Shown here: positions 27,855 through 37,415 of the stretch, in pieces
How the letters are laid out: each line of letters starts with the position of its first letter
How positions within the stretch are numbered: position 1 is the first letter of the stretch
Assembly (NCBI RefSeq): GCF_900100075.1
Contig: NZ_FNEG01000002.1
Location: 62,001-126,000, forward strand
From: Chryseobacterium jejuense
GTDB taxonomy: Bacteria > Bacteroidota > Bacteroidia > Flavobacteriales > Weeksellaceae
Length of the DNA: 64,000 nt
Direction of reading: 5' to 3'
Translations under genes and position numbers: made by a program
The notes under the pieces: generated by a model
The model's input: only the letters and a program-made list of their open reading frames with translations
Told to the model about the DNA's origin: nothing
The model's database searches: none

Positions 27855-28826
27855 ATGAAAATTCTAAATATTTTATGGGTTTTATTTTTTATTGTTTCCT
27901 GCAGTAAAAACGAGAACCATCCTTATACATTTTATTATTGGAAAACGAATCTGAAACTGGATCAGCAAGAGAAGAAAGTTTTAGATCAAGCAACCGTTCC
28001 TTATTTATACACAAGATTTTTTGATGTTGATAAAGCAGGCGGAAAGTTTCAGCCTGTTGCCGTTATTACAAAAGATCAGAGTTTTCAGACAGATAAGCAG
28101 ATTGTACCTACGGTTTTTATCACCAACCAGACGATGCTGGGGATTTCCCAAGACGAAATCAAGTTTCTGGCTGAGGGTATTCATCATTTGGTTCAAAAAA
28201 AAGCAGAGGAATATCATTTAAAGATCAATAATGAAATTCAGATTGACTGTGACTGGACTGCCGGTACACGGGATGATTATTTTAAATTTCTGAAGGAGCT
28301 CAAAAAAGTTTCAGGGAAGGAAATAACCTGTACGTTACGCCTTCATCAGGTTAAAGATAAAAAGCAGACAGGAATTCCACCGGTAAATAAGGTTTATCTG
28401 ATGTGCTACTCTACTTCTTCTCCATTAGATAAATCAGACAAAAATTCTATCCTGGATGTAAATATTCTGAAAAGTTACCTTGCCAGAATGGAAGATTATC
28501 CTGTTAAGAAAGTTGAAGTTGCGCTCCCAATTTATTCATGGGGAATAATCACAAATCATCTGGATAAGCATAAACTCATCAATGCTTTGTCTAAAAAGGA
28601 TCTTGAAAATCCCAACTTTAAAAAGATCTCCGAATATAAGGTTGAAATACTGAAAGACGGCTTTTATTTCGGAAATTATCTGAACAAGGGCTTTACCATT
28701 AAGGTAGAAGAAATATCGAAGGAACAGTTAGAAGATGTAACTCATTTCCTTCAGAAAAAAATCCCGCATTTTAATATTATTTATTATCAATTAGATAGTA
28801 AATTTGTGTTAGATCGAAAATTTTAA
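27855..28826 (+). CDS. Putative lipoprotein, possibly TIM-barrel glycosidase-like
   Basis: The 323-residue protein has a lipoprotein signal (ILWVLFFIVSC, Cys at residue 16). The middle contains NNEIQIDCDWTAGTRDDYFK, then a strand TCTLRLHQV and NKVYLMCYSTSS. A strand ending in D-x-D-W and later strand-end aromatics recall GH18-like or DUF3142-like barrels, but the match is by eye and weak. It is followed 113 bp later by the 912-residue exported protein on the same strand, which may share its transcript. Confidence 0.65.
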   Translation: MKILNILWVLFFIVSCSKNENHPYTFYYWKTNLKLDQQEKKVLDQATVPYLYTRFFDVDKAGGKFQPVAVITKDQSFQTDKQIVPTVFITNQTMLGISQDEIKFLAEGIHHLVQKKAEEYHLKINNEIQIDCDWTAGTRDDYFKFLKELKKVSGKEITCTLRLHQVKDKKQTGIPPVNKVYLMCYSTSSPLDKSDKNSILDVNILKSYLARMEDYPVKKVEVALPIYSWGIITNHLDKHKLINALSKKDLENPNFKKISEYKVEILKDGFYFGNYLNKGFTIKVEEISKEQLEDVTHFLQKKIPHFNIIYYQLDSKFVLDRKF

Positions 28827-28939
28827 ATCTGGCATAGATGAAGACAGAGAATAGAGATTCAGCATTTTATCCTATTTTCTGCCAGCACCATTGATTACAA
28901 AACAACTATAAAAAAACTAAAAAAAACACTACAAACCCT

Positions 28940-31678
28940 ATGAAAAAGTATATTCTTTCACTTGCGGTTGTATCTCTTTTCTATACGAATTCCAACGCCT
29001 GTGCGTGGTCGGATCCGGATTATGAATACTTCAATCTTTTTACACAAAGTATTATTAAGGACAAGTCTTATCTTCCTTTTCTTCATACCTACTCTTCAAG
29101 ATTCTTTGGTGACTACAATCCATCTATGATTCCTGATGATAATATTGAAACTTGGAAAAAGTATTTTAACAATCAGCTTAATTATGCCGAGACCCAAAGT
29201 CTGGTGTATAAGGTAAGCATGAATGATCTTAATGCTCTTAAAAACGGAACTCCTTCCAACCCACTTTTACAAAAACTGGGAACAGGATTTTACTCAAAAT
29301 ATAAAGAAGGAATTGATTATTTGATTGAGGCCAAATATCTGGAACCTTTCATGAGCATCAATTATGTTGAAAGTGAAAACTCGTTTTACTATAACAGAGA
29401 CGAGAACAGGAAAAATGCCACCTCTCTTGATAATAATAAAACAATCGCCGCTCTAACTTCTTTGTACAATGCAGCGAGAAATCCTGAGATCAAGCAACGT
29501 TACGGATATCAGCTTGTACGTCTGAACCACTATACCAGAGACTATGATGCAGCACTACAGGCTTTCAAAACATATGTTGAACCTATCAAGCTAAAAGGTA
29601 CGGTATATTATATGGCTCTGGATCAGTTGGCCGGTGCCCAAAGAGGATTAGAAATGAATGGTGATGCCAACTGGAATTTCTTTCAGGTCTTTATGAATAG
29701 TAAAAGCCGTAAGGAATCTGCTTTTATTTCTATGAAACTTTCAGACACGGCATCTTTCAGTAATATTATGAAAAGGGCCAATACGAATGAGGAAAAAAAC
29801 ATGGCTTATTTCCTTTTAGGATATGAGGATTTCAACAACCCCATTCCTATCATGGAAAAGATGTTTGACATTAATCCTGATTCTGAGATCCTGAAGGTAA
29901 TGGCAGTAAGAAGTATCAATGAACTGGAAAGAAGTTATCTTCCGACCTATTATTATACTTCCGATGCCTATGGCAGAGTGTCTGTTTATAGAGGAAATAC
30001 TGAAAACAACACTTCAAAAGAAGCCACTTCCGATAAAAAAACAACGGAAGTAAAAGAGGTAAAAGAAGAGAAAGTCTCTTTATGGCAGAAAATTGTAAGG
30101 TTCTTTAAAAATCTTTTCGGAGGTTCTACATCTGCTCCATCCGGTGATGGAAGTAAAGCTAGCCAGAGTGATGATGAATTACTGAATAACCCTAACAGAA
30201 TTCCTTTCTACACTACAGGATATGGTGGATATGAGGATAACACGAAAGATTATCGTGATGACCTTGAAAAGTTCACTTCAAAAGCTAAAGAGAAATCAAA
30301 AGATGAATATTGGCAGATTGCCGATGCTTACCTTAAATTTTTAAAGAAAGACTATAAGGAAAGTACTGAGATCCTGAACAACATCAAAACAACCAATCCT
30401 GAATATCTGGAAGAAATCAAAAGGATGAAGGTTCTGAATGATATTGTTTCGCAACCTAAAGTGGATGCTGCTTTTGAAGATCACTTGATGAAGGATTATG
30501 CTGAATATTTTGTGGAAAAAGAGGTTAAAAAGGATACGGCTAATGTCAACAGTGATTATGATTATTACGGAACGGCACCTTCCACAGCTGATTTCTTAAA
30601 AGATGTAATGGCCAACCGTTACTTCCTTCAGGGAGAAGATGGAAAATCATTCCTGATGAATAATAAGCTTTCTGACCTTCAGTACAACCCGAACTCAAGT
30701 CTGGTGAAAAGTGTTGAAGAGTTTTACAGAAAGCCAAACAAAACCCAGTTTGAGCAACAGATCATTGCTAAAAATATGGACAGCGTAGGAAATGTTGATG
30801 CATTCTTCAATACCATCTATGGTGACAGAGCGGTGAGACTTGCAGATTTTGAAAAAGCTAAATCTTATTATGAAAAGGTTCAGAAGTTTGGCGGAATTCC
30901 AAGGGAGAATTATGACTGGACTGAAAAAGACGGTCAAAAGATTACCCAAAAACAATATGCTTCTTCTGAATATAATGGTTTCAATAATATTCCAGGGCTT
31001 GTTTTCGGACATAATGTATGGGAAAGCTACCAAAGTCCAGATGCTGAATCTATGAAATCCGAGGGGTATACTGAATTCCCTTTCATCAAAGACAATATGA
31101 ATAAACTGGAACTGACAGATGTTTTGATCCAGCTTAAGAAAATCGGAAATGGTAAGGATGAAAAGGCAGCAAGAGCGAATCAACTTATCGGAAACCTACT
31201 ATACAATACTTCCATTTTAGGATATTACCGTCATGTATTCGTTATGGATATTGATAACAGCAATGGTGGAAAATACTACTTCTGGAATAATGATAAAGGA
31301 AATCCTTACAAGTATTACTATAAGAACTTCCTTGATACTTCCTATATTGAACCTGATAATTTTGATCTAGCCATCAACTATTACCAAAAAGCGCTTAAGC
31401 TTTCGAACAATAAAGAAGAGAAAGCCAGAATTCTATTCCAGATGGCAAGTGCCGAACAGGGTAAATATTATCAGTATGAAGCCAAAGCTCCAAAAGATTT
31501 TGATTATTCTGACCCGAAATGGTCTGAAAAAGAGGATGCCCGCCAGAAGGAAATGGACAATCTGAAGAATCAAAAATACAGAACCTATTTTGCTCAGCTG
31601 AAGGCACAGTATTCAGATGCTGAAACTACCAAAAGCCTGATGGGAAGCTGTAGCTATTTCAGCTACTTCATGAGATAG
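28940..31678 (+). CDS. Large exported helical-repeat (TPR-like) protein of unknown function
   Basis: The 912-residue protein has a signal peptide (cleavage near NSNACA, residue 21). Most of the sequence is helical with pairs typical of tetratricopeptide-like repeats, for example YDAALQAFKTYVEPIKLKG, YWQIADAYLKFLKKDYKEST, FEKAKSYYEKVQKFGG and FDLAINYYQKALKLSNNKEE. Around residues 370-410 it has a charged stretch, an aromatic amphipathic helix (SLWQKIVRFFKNLFGG) and a Ser/Gly-rich linker that splits the protein in two. The Tyr/Lys/Asp-rich make-up fits a periplasmic or surface scaffold. No enzymatic motif is recognised. Confidence 0.75.
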   Translation: MKKYILSLAVVSLFYTNSNACAWSDPDYEYFNLFTQSIIKDKSYLPFLHTYSSRFFGDYNPSMIPDDNIETWKKYFNNQLNYAETQSLVYKVSMNDLNALKNGTPSNPLLQKLGTGFYSKYKEGIDYLIEAKYLEPFMSINYVESENSFYYNRDENRKNATSLDNNKTIAALTSLYNAARNPEIKQRYGYQLVRLNHYTRDYDAALQAFKTYVEPIKLKGTVYYMALDQLAGAQRGLEMNGDANWNFFQVFMNSKSRKESAFISMKLSDTASFSNIMKRANTNEEKNMAYFLLGYEDFNNPIPIMEKMFDINPDSEILKVMAVRSINELERSYLPTYYYTSDAYGRVSVYRGNTENNTSKEATSDKKTTEVKEVKEEKVSLWQKIVRFFKNLFGGSTSAPSGDGSKASQSDDELLNNPNRIPFYTTGYGGYEDNTKDYRDDLEKFTSKAKEKSKDEYWQIADAYLKFLKKDYKESTEILNNIKTTNPEYLEEIKRMKVLNDIVSQPKVDAAFEDHLMKDYAEYFVEKEVKKDTANVNSDYDYYGTAPSTADFLKDVMANRYFLQGEDGKSFLMNNKLSDLQYNPNSSLVKSVEEFYRKPNKTQFEQQIIAKNMDSVGNVDAFFNTIYGDRAVRLADFEKAKSYYEKVQKFGGIPRENYDWTEKDGQKITQKQYASSEYNGFNNIPGLVFGHNVWESYQSPDAESMKSEGYTEFPFIKDNMNKLELTDVLIQLKKIGNGKDEKAARANQLIGNLLYNTSILGYYRHVFVMDIDNSNGGKYYFWNNDKGNPYKYYYKNFLDTSYIEPDNFDLAINYYQKALKLSNNKEEKARILFQMASAEQGKYYQYEAKAPKDFDYSDPKWSEKEDARQKEMDNLKNQKYRTYFAQLKAQYSDAETTKSLMGSCSYFSYFMR

Positions 31679-31710
31679 GAGTTAAAGCAAAAAGTTACTT
31701 ACTTCAAATA

Positions 31711-31737
31711 AAAAAGGAATCATTACGATTCCTTTTT
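31711..31737. terminator. Bidirectional terminator between convergent genes
   Basis: AAAAAGGAATC and GATTCCTTTTT form an 11-bp stem with a 5-nt loop. T tracts follow on both strands. Confidence 0.88.
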
Positions 31738-31771
31738 TTGTTGATATTGACCATATCATTTTTACATTCTA

Positions 31772-34654
31772 TTATCTATCCTGATCTCGTGACCATAAAT
31801 TGATTAATGGAATATCTATTTTCACTCCTACACTGAACACAGTAGCATCGAATGTTTTATTGTTAATAAGTCGTCCATCGTCTGTATATATGGTTTTTAA
31901 CGGAAGAAGCTTTACGCTTCCAAATAATACAAAAGGACTATTTCTTATACCATAAATAAGACTCACCGAAGGGCTGAAAACTTCAGAAAAATGAACGTCT
32001 TTCGGATAATCTTCTGTAGAAGATACTAAATAATGGTTCACTATATTTCCCAAATCAATAACATCAACGGTAAAACCAAAATTATCTGCCTTCGGTCCTT
32101 TTGAAGACCATGTAAAAGCCACTCCAATTGGCGCAATAATTTCACCGGTAAACTGCTTCTTCAAAGAAGTATTTCCATTGGTTAGCAACCCTGAGAAACT
32201 TCCACCTACATAAGCATTCAAGTCAATAGAATGTGCCATTCTTCTTTTAAGTTTATAGGAAGTTGGAGGCAATGCATGAGAGTCAATAACATTTGCCAAT
32301 TCATGCTCGTCTTTCGCGGACAAAACATCTCCAAAAAATGAGGTGAGTTTAAGGAGTTGATCCTGATACTTCAATTTTAATTTATCTACTGTTTTGCTAT
32401 ATTTTGGCTGCTGAAGATAAGATGTACCCGTACTTTTTAAAAGTGCAACAATTTTTTCTTTACCGTCTTTATCATTTTTCAATAAGTACAATGTATTAAG
32501 TAAATGTATAGCATTTATCTTATCAATCTTTGCGTTAACTGCCACTCGGGTAATCAATGCATCAAACCTATCATCAAGCTCATTTAATAAAGTATAGTTA
32601 TCACTTTTAACATCTGATATATATTTAAAGAAGGGTTGCAATTTAGAAATTTGATTAAATTGAATAGTATCATTCTCCTTCTTATCTTCATATCGTAATA
32701 TTAATTCAAGATTATTATTGTCAAATTTTTGACTTATCGTTAAAAAGGGATTTTTATCTATGTTATAAAATTTAATATTTTCGCTATTTACCTGAACTAT
32801 TTTTTCATTCAAATTAAACGAAAAAGGCAGTAAAGGGTTATTAGTATCTTGATTTATCTTATCAATAATATTTAGTACTTTTTTGGCTGCTGCTACAAAA
32901 TTTTTGATTTGGATCTGTTCGTATATTCCAATACCATCTTTTAAGACCTCTATTTGTATTGAAGGCTTGGTAGATGAATTTCCTGTTACTAAATATTGAT
33001 TAGCGTCCATATTACTAATGATCTGCTCAGTAATTCTCCAGACACTATAAAAATTATAATTTGACCTTTCCTCTTTCTCTTTATTACTATCCAGCGCAGT
33101 TTGTGAATCTTTATTTATTTTATCAAACTGGCTGAGGGTAATCAAAAGGTTCCCCATCCATTTAGCAAGTTGGTTTTTATTATTTTCATCATTCTTATAG
33201 TTTGAAAATTTAATATGTCTTAGCTCTGATCCATATTTAAGTTCTATTAGCTCTAGCAGTACATTCCATTGATCTATTCTTAAGCTGTTAATTTCTTCAA
33301 AAGAAAGGAGCCTGTAGGAACTTTTACTATCTATTATATCTACCGCAAAGAGCTCATTGGTTAAAATATATAGCATAGATATTGACTGATTAAGATACTT
33401 TTTTATTTCATCTCCGTTATCCTTGTACTTAGGATTCATATAAAAATACCGTACAATATCTCTATAATTATATCTTTCAGAAATCAACCTATTCAAATCA
33501 GCACCGAAACTAATACTCGTTAACAGTTCTTTCCTTCTATTAACATCCTTAACTAAGAACTCCTCTACCCATTTACTTTCAGCTATACTCACAGGCATCT
33601 TTATAAAATCTGAAGAAATTGCGTAGCGCCACGAACTACTAAAATTAGGGGTTTTATAGTCTTCAAGTCCTGCAAGAAGCTTAGCTGTTTCCGGAAATGC
33701 TTCAAAAACAAGTGGATTATTGAGTCTCTCTCTCACCTGATCCATAAACCAGATCAAAGTTTCCTGTTTTGCTCTGTTGGCTAGAAAAATAGCCATTGCT
33801 TCGATCATCTGAGATTCTGATGGTATATTGAAACTCTGAGCGGAGGTCCTTTGCTGTGCAGCCTGAACAATTGAATTAATAGTGATTTGGCTTTGGGAGG
33901 CCTCTAAATAATTATTAAAAGGTCTCTCAGTTTCAGAACTTTTTTGTTTATCTACATATGCAGTTGCAAATAGAGTTACTGTTTTCTTATACTTGTCAAA
34001 CTGTTTTTGTAAATCTACACTATCTTTTTTATTCCTATTTAGACTATCTTCTAATTTTGATAAATCAGCTTGTTTAATAAATAGTCGAAATGAATTATCC
34101 TTTAACATCTTAAGCCCCTCTTTACTAAATAAGTTTTCAAAAGTTTTAGTTTGAGTACTCAATTTCTGAGAAAACTGTATACTGTCCTTATTTATAAAAA
34201 GAGACTTTATTAGTTTCAATTCATCTTTTTTTTTACTTAATACTTCCCTTCTTAATGTTAAAGATGTAAATTCCTTTTCAATGTTGTTAACTATTACTTT
34301 ATCATCAGCATATTTATCAAATTTACCAGCATTAAATAACATGATAATATCGTTTCTCGTTAATTCATTTAGTGTATTTCTATTAACAAGAAAATTACCT
34401 ATGTAGCTTCTCTTCGTGGGATCATCAGTAGATTTATAATCTTTTGCTAATAAGTCAACTTTCGCTTTTCCTAAATTTGCCACCAGGCTAGCGTATACTT
34501 CATTAATTTGATCAGATTTCAGATTATTAGAATTAATAACCTTACTAAGGTAATAGAGATTATAAAGCTTTAATTCTTTGTCTTGCTGTGCGGAAACAAT
34601 TGAATTTAGTCCCAATATTAATATGAGGGCTAAAAGGTTAAATTTTAGTTTCAT
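31772..34654 (-). CDS. Large exported protein with C-terminal barrel-like domain, unknown
   Basis: The 960-residue protein has a signal peptide (MKLKFNLLALILILGLNSIV, cleavage after SAQ). Residues 25-790 are highly helical, Lys/Asp/Asn/Leu-rich, with several coiled-coil-like segments and no known domain. From about residue 805 the sequence changes to alternating strands rich in Gly/Phe/Val (SIDLNAYVGGSFSGLL, VFSPSVSLIYGIRNSPFVLF, FDATVFSVGVKIDIPLINLW). This resembles a short outer-membrane beta-barrel or a barrel-like terminus. It is a single gene bordered by terminators. A periplasmic helical domain tethered to the outer membrane is my best reading (inference). Confidence 0.7.
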   Translation of the reverse strand: MKLKFNLLALILILGLNSIVSAQQDKELKLYNLYYLSKVINSNNLKSDQINEVYASLVANLGKAKVDLLAKDYKSTDDPTKRSYIGNFLVNRNTLNELTRNDIIMLFNAGKFDKYADDKVIVNNIEKEFTSLTLRREVLSKKKDELKLIKSLFINKDSIQFSQKLSTQTKTFENLFSKEGLKMLKDNSFRLFIKQADLSKLEDSLNRNKKDSVDLQKQFDKYKKTVTLFATAYVDKQKSSETERPFNNYLEASQSQITINSIVQAAQQRTSAQSFNIPSESQMIEAMAIFLANRAKQETLIWFMDQVRERLNNPLVFEAFPETAKLLAGLEDYKTPNFSSSWRYAISSDFIKMPVSIAESKWVEEFLVKDVNRRKELLTSISFGADLNRLISERYNYRDIVRYFYMNPKYKDNGDEIKKYLNQSISMLYILTNELFAVDIIDSKSSYRLLSFEEINSLRIDQWNVLLELIELKYGSELRHIKFSNYKNDENNKNQLAKWMGNLLITLSQFDKINKDSQTALDSNKEKEERSNYNFYSVWRITEQIISNMDANQYLVTGNSSTKPSIQIEVLKDGIGIYEQIQIKNFVAAAKKVLNIIDKINQDTNNPLLPFSFNLNEKIVQVNSENIKFYNIDKNPFLTISQKFDNNNLELILRYEDKKENDTIQFNQISKLQPFFKYISDVKSDNYTLLNELDDRFDALITRVAVNAKIDKINAIHLLNTLYLLKNDKDGKEKIVALLKSTGTSYLQQPKYSKTVDKLKLKYQDQLLKLTSFFGDVLSAKDEHELANVIDSHALPPTSYKLKRRMAHSIDLNAYVGGSFSGLLTNGNTSLKKQFTGEIIAPIGVAFTWSSKGPKADNFGFTVDVIDLGNIVNHYLVSSTEDYPKDVHFSEVFSPSVSLIYGIRNSPFVLFGSVKLLPLKTIYTDDGRLINNKTFDATVFSVGVKIDIPLINLWSRDQDR

Positions 34655-34733
34655 GGTGTTTGGTTTTTCAGTTTTAGTTTAACATAAATTTAACAATTTT
34701 AATTGAATCATACGATAGACAGATTTTAAATAA

Positions 34734-34761
34734 AAAAGAGAATGAAAAATCATTCTCTTTT
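34734..34761 (-). terminator. Terminator of the iron permease gene
   Basis: AAAAGAGAATG and CATTCTCTTTT pair around a 6-nt loop. The stem overlaps the stop codon (34750-34752) and a T run follows on the minus strand. Confidence 0.8.
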
Positions 34762-35250
34762 ACTTTGTTGTTCCTGTTTTTGCAGCCATTCTTCATGTTT
34801 TCTTTTAAAGAATTCGTGCTTATAATTTTGGTTTATCTGTGCAACATCTATGGAGTGGGAAGTATGGATATCTACATCTTTTTTAGCGAATTGAGCTAGA
34901 TTTTCGTAATAATGATGAAGCTGATCTAATTCCGCTTCCGTAAGATCTTCAATATCTACAATCCTGTTGCTAGCCTTTTCATGAGCTGCAATGAGTTCGT
35001 TAAGTTTAATCTGTATAGCTTTTGAGTCTTTATTCTGAGCTTTCTGAATGAGGAAAACCATAAGAAAAGTAATAATTGTGGTTCCTGTATTGATAACCAG
35101 CTGCCAGGTTTCTGAATAGTGAAAAAAAGGTCCTGTAACAGCCCAGGCTACAACCACAAATATTGCTCCAATAAAAGCATACTGGCTTCCTGTAAACTTT
35201 ACAGCCCAGTTTGAAAATTTTTCAAAGAGATTGTTATTTTTGTGATTCAT
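34750..35250 (-). CDS. Low-affinity iron permease family membrane protein
   Basis: The 166-residue protein has two to three membrane segments: residues 22-42 (FIGAIFVVVAWAVTGPFF) and 52-72 (VINTGTTIITFLMVFLIQ). A conserved following stretch, QKAQNKDSKAIQIKLNELIA, and an acidic helical tail are typical of the bacterial low-affinity iron permease (DUF/Fet4-like) family. The transport function of the bacterial members is poorly proven. It stands alone but lies near an iron-type operon on the same strand. Confidence 0.8.
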   Translation of the reverse strand: MNHKNNNLFEKFSNWAVKFTGSQYAFIGAIFVVVAWAVTGPFFHYSETWQLVINTGTTIITFLMVFLIQKAQNKDSKAIQIKLNELIAAHEKASNRIVDIEDLTEAELDQLHHYYENLAQFAKKDVDIHTSHSIDVAQINQNYKHEFFKRKHEEWLQKQEQQSKRE

Positions 35251-35437
35251 AGTCTAGATTATTTTATATTAAATGTATACAATTAACCTGAACAAGTGAA
35301 AAGAATATTGAAAATAAGGTTGGCAACTGGAAGTTGAAGGATGGAAGTACTGTTGTGCATAAGGCCATTGAAGGTATTCAATAAAATATTCTTACTATCA
35401 AGAAATGAAGAAATTTCACCCATCAGGAGTACCTCTC

Positions 35438-36634
35438 CTACTTCATTTTTCTAAATCTATGCCACCAGATCAGGAACCCGGTAACAGGCAAAGAGCAACC
35501 AATTAATGAAACGATGAAATAAAGAATAATACTCGGTAATCCCATAATTTCTCCAGTGTGCAATGGCTTGGCTAAAGCAGTAAATTGTTTATTCAACGAC
35601 TTACCTGAGAACAATTCCTTAGTTTTGAAATTTCCGGTTTTATCGAAAGTGACTTCATCCGGAAGCATTATTCCCAGAAAATTTTGGGTATTGGTTTTAA
35701 TGACAACGTATCTCGGATTATCTTTATTAGGGAGTTCTATACTGGTAACAGCAGAATAAGGAAGATGCTGATCTGCCAGCTGTACAATTTTATCAATGGA
35801 TGCTGACTCGGAGTCTTTGAGGTTTTTCTTTTCATCCTGCTTCTGGAGCATATCTTCCAACAGCCCACCAAATGCATCATCGCTACTGTCTTTATCTTTT
35901 GAAATAGCATCAATGGATGATCCTCCTAAACTTACAATAAGTGCATTTTTCACCCAAGGATAAGTTATATACAATCCGGTAACAGCCATGAAGAATAACA
36001 TCAGGAAGGTATAAAAACCAAGGGTATTATGAAGGTCATAATTCACACGCTGGAATTTTGCCCGGAACATTACGGTTAATCCCTGTTTCAGAAACTTAAG
36101 TTTTTTTGGCAGCCAAAGAATCAGACCGGAAATCAGTAATACACAAAACATCAATACTCCGGCTCCCAGAATCTGGCGACCTGCATTTCCCATCATCAGG
36201 TTTCTGTGAATATCCAAAACGATTTCAAAAAAACGGCTGGATCCTACTACGGGCTGGCCTAAAATTTCCCCGGTATATTGGTTATAATACGTACTTTTAT
36301 CCAACTTATTTTCACGATATCCAATTACATAACTGCGTCCTTTATCATCCGGAATCAGCAATGAGGTTAATTCTTTATTTTGCTTGAGTAATTCTGCCTG
36401 GATAAGATCCGGATTCTTTACCTGAATAAAAGTCTTACTGATATAGACTTTCTCTCTATTCGTAAAATCAATGATCTGATTTTTGAAAGCATAAAGACAA
36501 CCGCTAAGGCATACTATAAAAACAATGACACATGATAAAAGCCCCAGCCAAAGGTGAATGATCCACATTAGATATTTAATGACAGATTCATTCTTTCGTT
36601 TCTTTCTGTAAAGGCTTTTAAACAATGTTTTCAT
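35438..36634 (-). CDS. PepSY-associated TM protein (iron-uptake associated)
   Basis: The 398-residue protein has an N-terminal membrane helix (residues 20-45, IIHLWLGLLSCVIVFIVCLS), a PepSY-like segment, two central helices (about 155-175 and 200-225, the second with HNTLGFYTFLMLFFMAVTGL) and a C-terminal helix (about 365-390). Conserved His residues in the helices (IHLWLG, DIHRNLMMG, DLHNTLGFY, PLHTGEIMG) suggest haem- or flavin-dependent electron transfer. Such proteins accompany TonB siderophore receptors and may reduce ferric siderophores. It is the third gene after receptor and lipoprotein, but a hairpin separates it from them. Confidence 0.88.
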   Translation of the reverse strand: MKTLFKSLYRKKRKNESVIKYLMWIIHLWLGLLSCVIVFIVCLSGCLYAFKNQIIDFTNREKVYISKTFIQVKNPDLIQAELLKQNKELTSLLIPDDKGRSYVIGYRENKLDKSTYYNQYTGEILGQPVVGSSRFFEIVLDIHRNLMMGNAGRQILGAGVLMFCVLLISGLILWLPKKLKFLKQGLTVMFRAKFQRVNYDLHNTLGFYTFLMLFFMAVTGLYITYPWVKNALIVSLGGSSIDAISKDKDSSDDAFGGLLEDMLQKQDEKKNLKDSESASIDKIVQLADQHLPYSAVTSIELPNKDNPRYVVIKTNTQNFLGIMLPDEVTFDKTGNFKTKELFSGKSLNKQFTALAKPLHTGEIMGLPSIILYFIVSLIGCSLPVTGFLIWWHRFRKMK

Positions 36635-36649
36635 AGGGTATTATAACAA

Positions 36650-36682
36650 AAACATTAAGATGGTTGAGCCATCTTAATGTTT
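36650..36682 (-). terminator. Terminator-like hairpin inside the iron operon
   Basis: A perfect 14-bp stem (AAACATTAAGATGG with its complement, 5-nt loop) is followed on the minus strand by TTTTTG. It lies between the lipoprotein gene and the PepSY gene, just 16 bp before the PepSY start, so it would attenuate or end the upstream transcript. Confidence 0.75.
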
Positions 36683-36780
36683 ACAAAATTAATTTGATAT
36701 GAATAAATTAAAAAGTTAATACAAATTTTGAGAAAAGATTCTGTAGTAATTCCTCCTTTCTAAACCAGTATTAATATCGT

Positions 36781-37398
36781 TTATTTTCTTCCTTTGAACT
36801 GGATTTCTTTTACAATCTTCTCGAACGTTGTATAGTGTTCCGGAGTTAGTGCTTTTTGAATGGCAGCTTTTCTCTGCGCATCAAATTTTCCCCAGTATTC
36901 TTTAGCAAGATCATTATTTCCATGATATACATCGTGTGCATCACTGAATGCTTTTTCAAAAGCATCATTTGCTGCATTTACCACTTTGAATTCGTCTTCT
37001 GAAAGCTGAGCTTCAGATTTTATTCTTTCCAATAGAGCATTGTCATATCTCGGTCTCTTTCTGGCATTTTCATCAACAAATTTGTTGAACTTTTCCATTT
37101 GTGGAACATCCAACACTGTAGCCATTTCAACAGCCTGCTGAGTTCTCAGTTCTTCTCCTTTAATTCCCAATGCCACACGGTCCATATTCCCGCCCTGAGC
37201 TTTTGCAGCCTGAAAGTTTTGCTCCTGCAATTGTTGGTATTTTGCGGTGATCTCATCAAAGCTTTTTTCCTGTTCAGGGGTAAGTTTCACTTCCGTTTTA
37301 AATTGGTTGTAATCTACACCTTTCTTTTTGTCGCCTGAACAAGACATTGTTGCAGCTCCAAGAACCAATGCTAAAAATAATGTTTTGATATTTTTCAT
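36781..37398 (-). CDS. Helical lipoprotein in the siderophore-receptor operon
   Basis: The 205-residue protein has a lipoprotein signal (FLALVLGAATMSC, Cys at residue 20). The mature part is almost all helix with Glu/Lys/Gln and repeats of an L-T/S-x-(D/E)-(Q/E) start (LTPEQEKSFDEITAKYQQ, LSEDEFKVVNAANDAFEKAF, LTPEHYTTFEKIVKEIQF). This is reminiscent of LTxxQ/Spy-like periplasmic proteins, though not close enough to assign. It starts 17 bp after the TonB receptor stop, so it is co-transcribed and may help the receptor or bind the ligand. Confidence 0.8.
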   Translation of the reverse strand: MKNIKTLFLALVLGAATMSCSGDKKKGVDYNQFKTEVKLTPEQEKSFDEITAKYQQLQEQNFQAAKAQGGNMDRVALGIKGEELRTQQAVEMATVLDVPQMEKFNKFVDENARKRPRYDNALLERIKSEAQLSEDEFKVVNAANDAFEKAFSDAHDVYHGNNDLAKEYWGKFDAQRKAAIQKALTPEHYTTFEKIVKEIQFKGRK

Positions 37399-37415
37399 AA
37401 ATGTTGATTTGTTGA

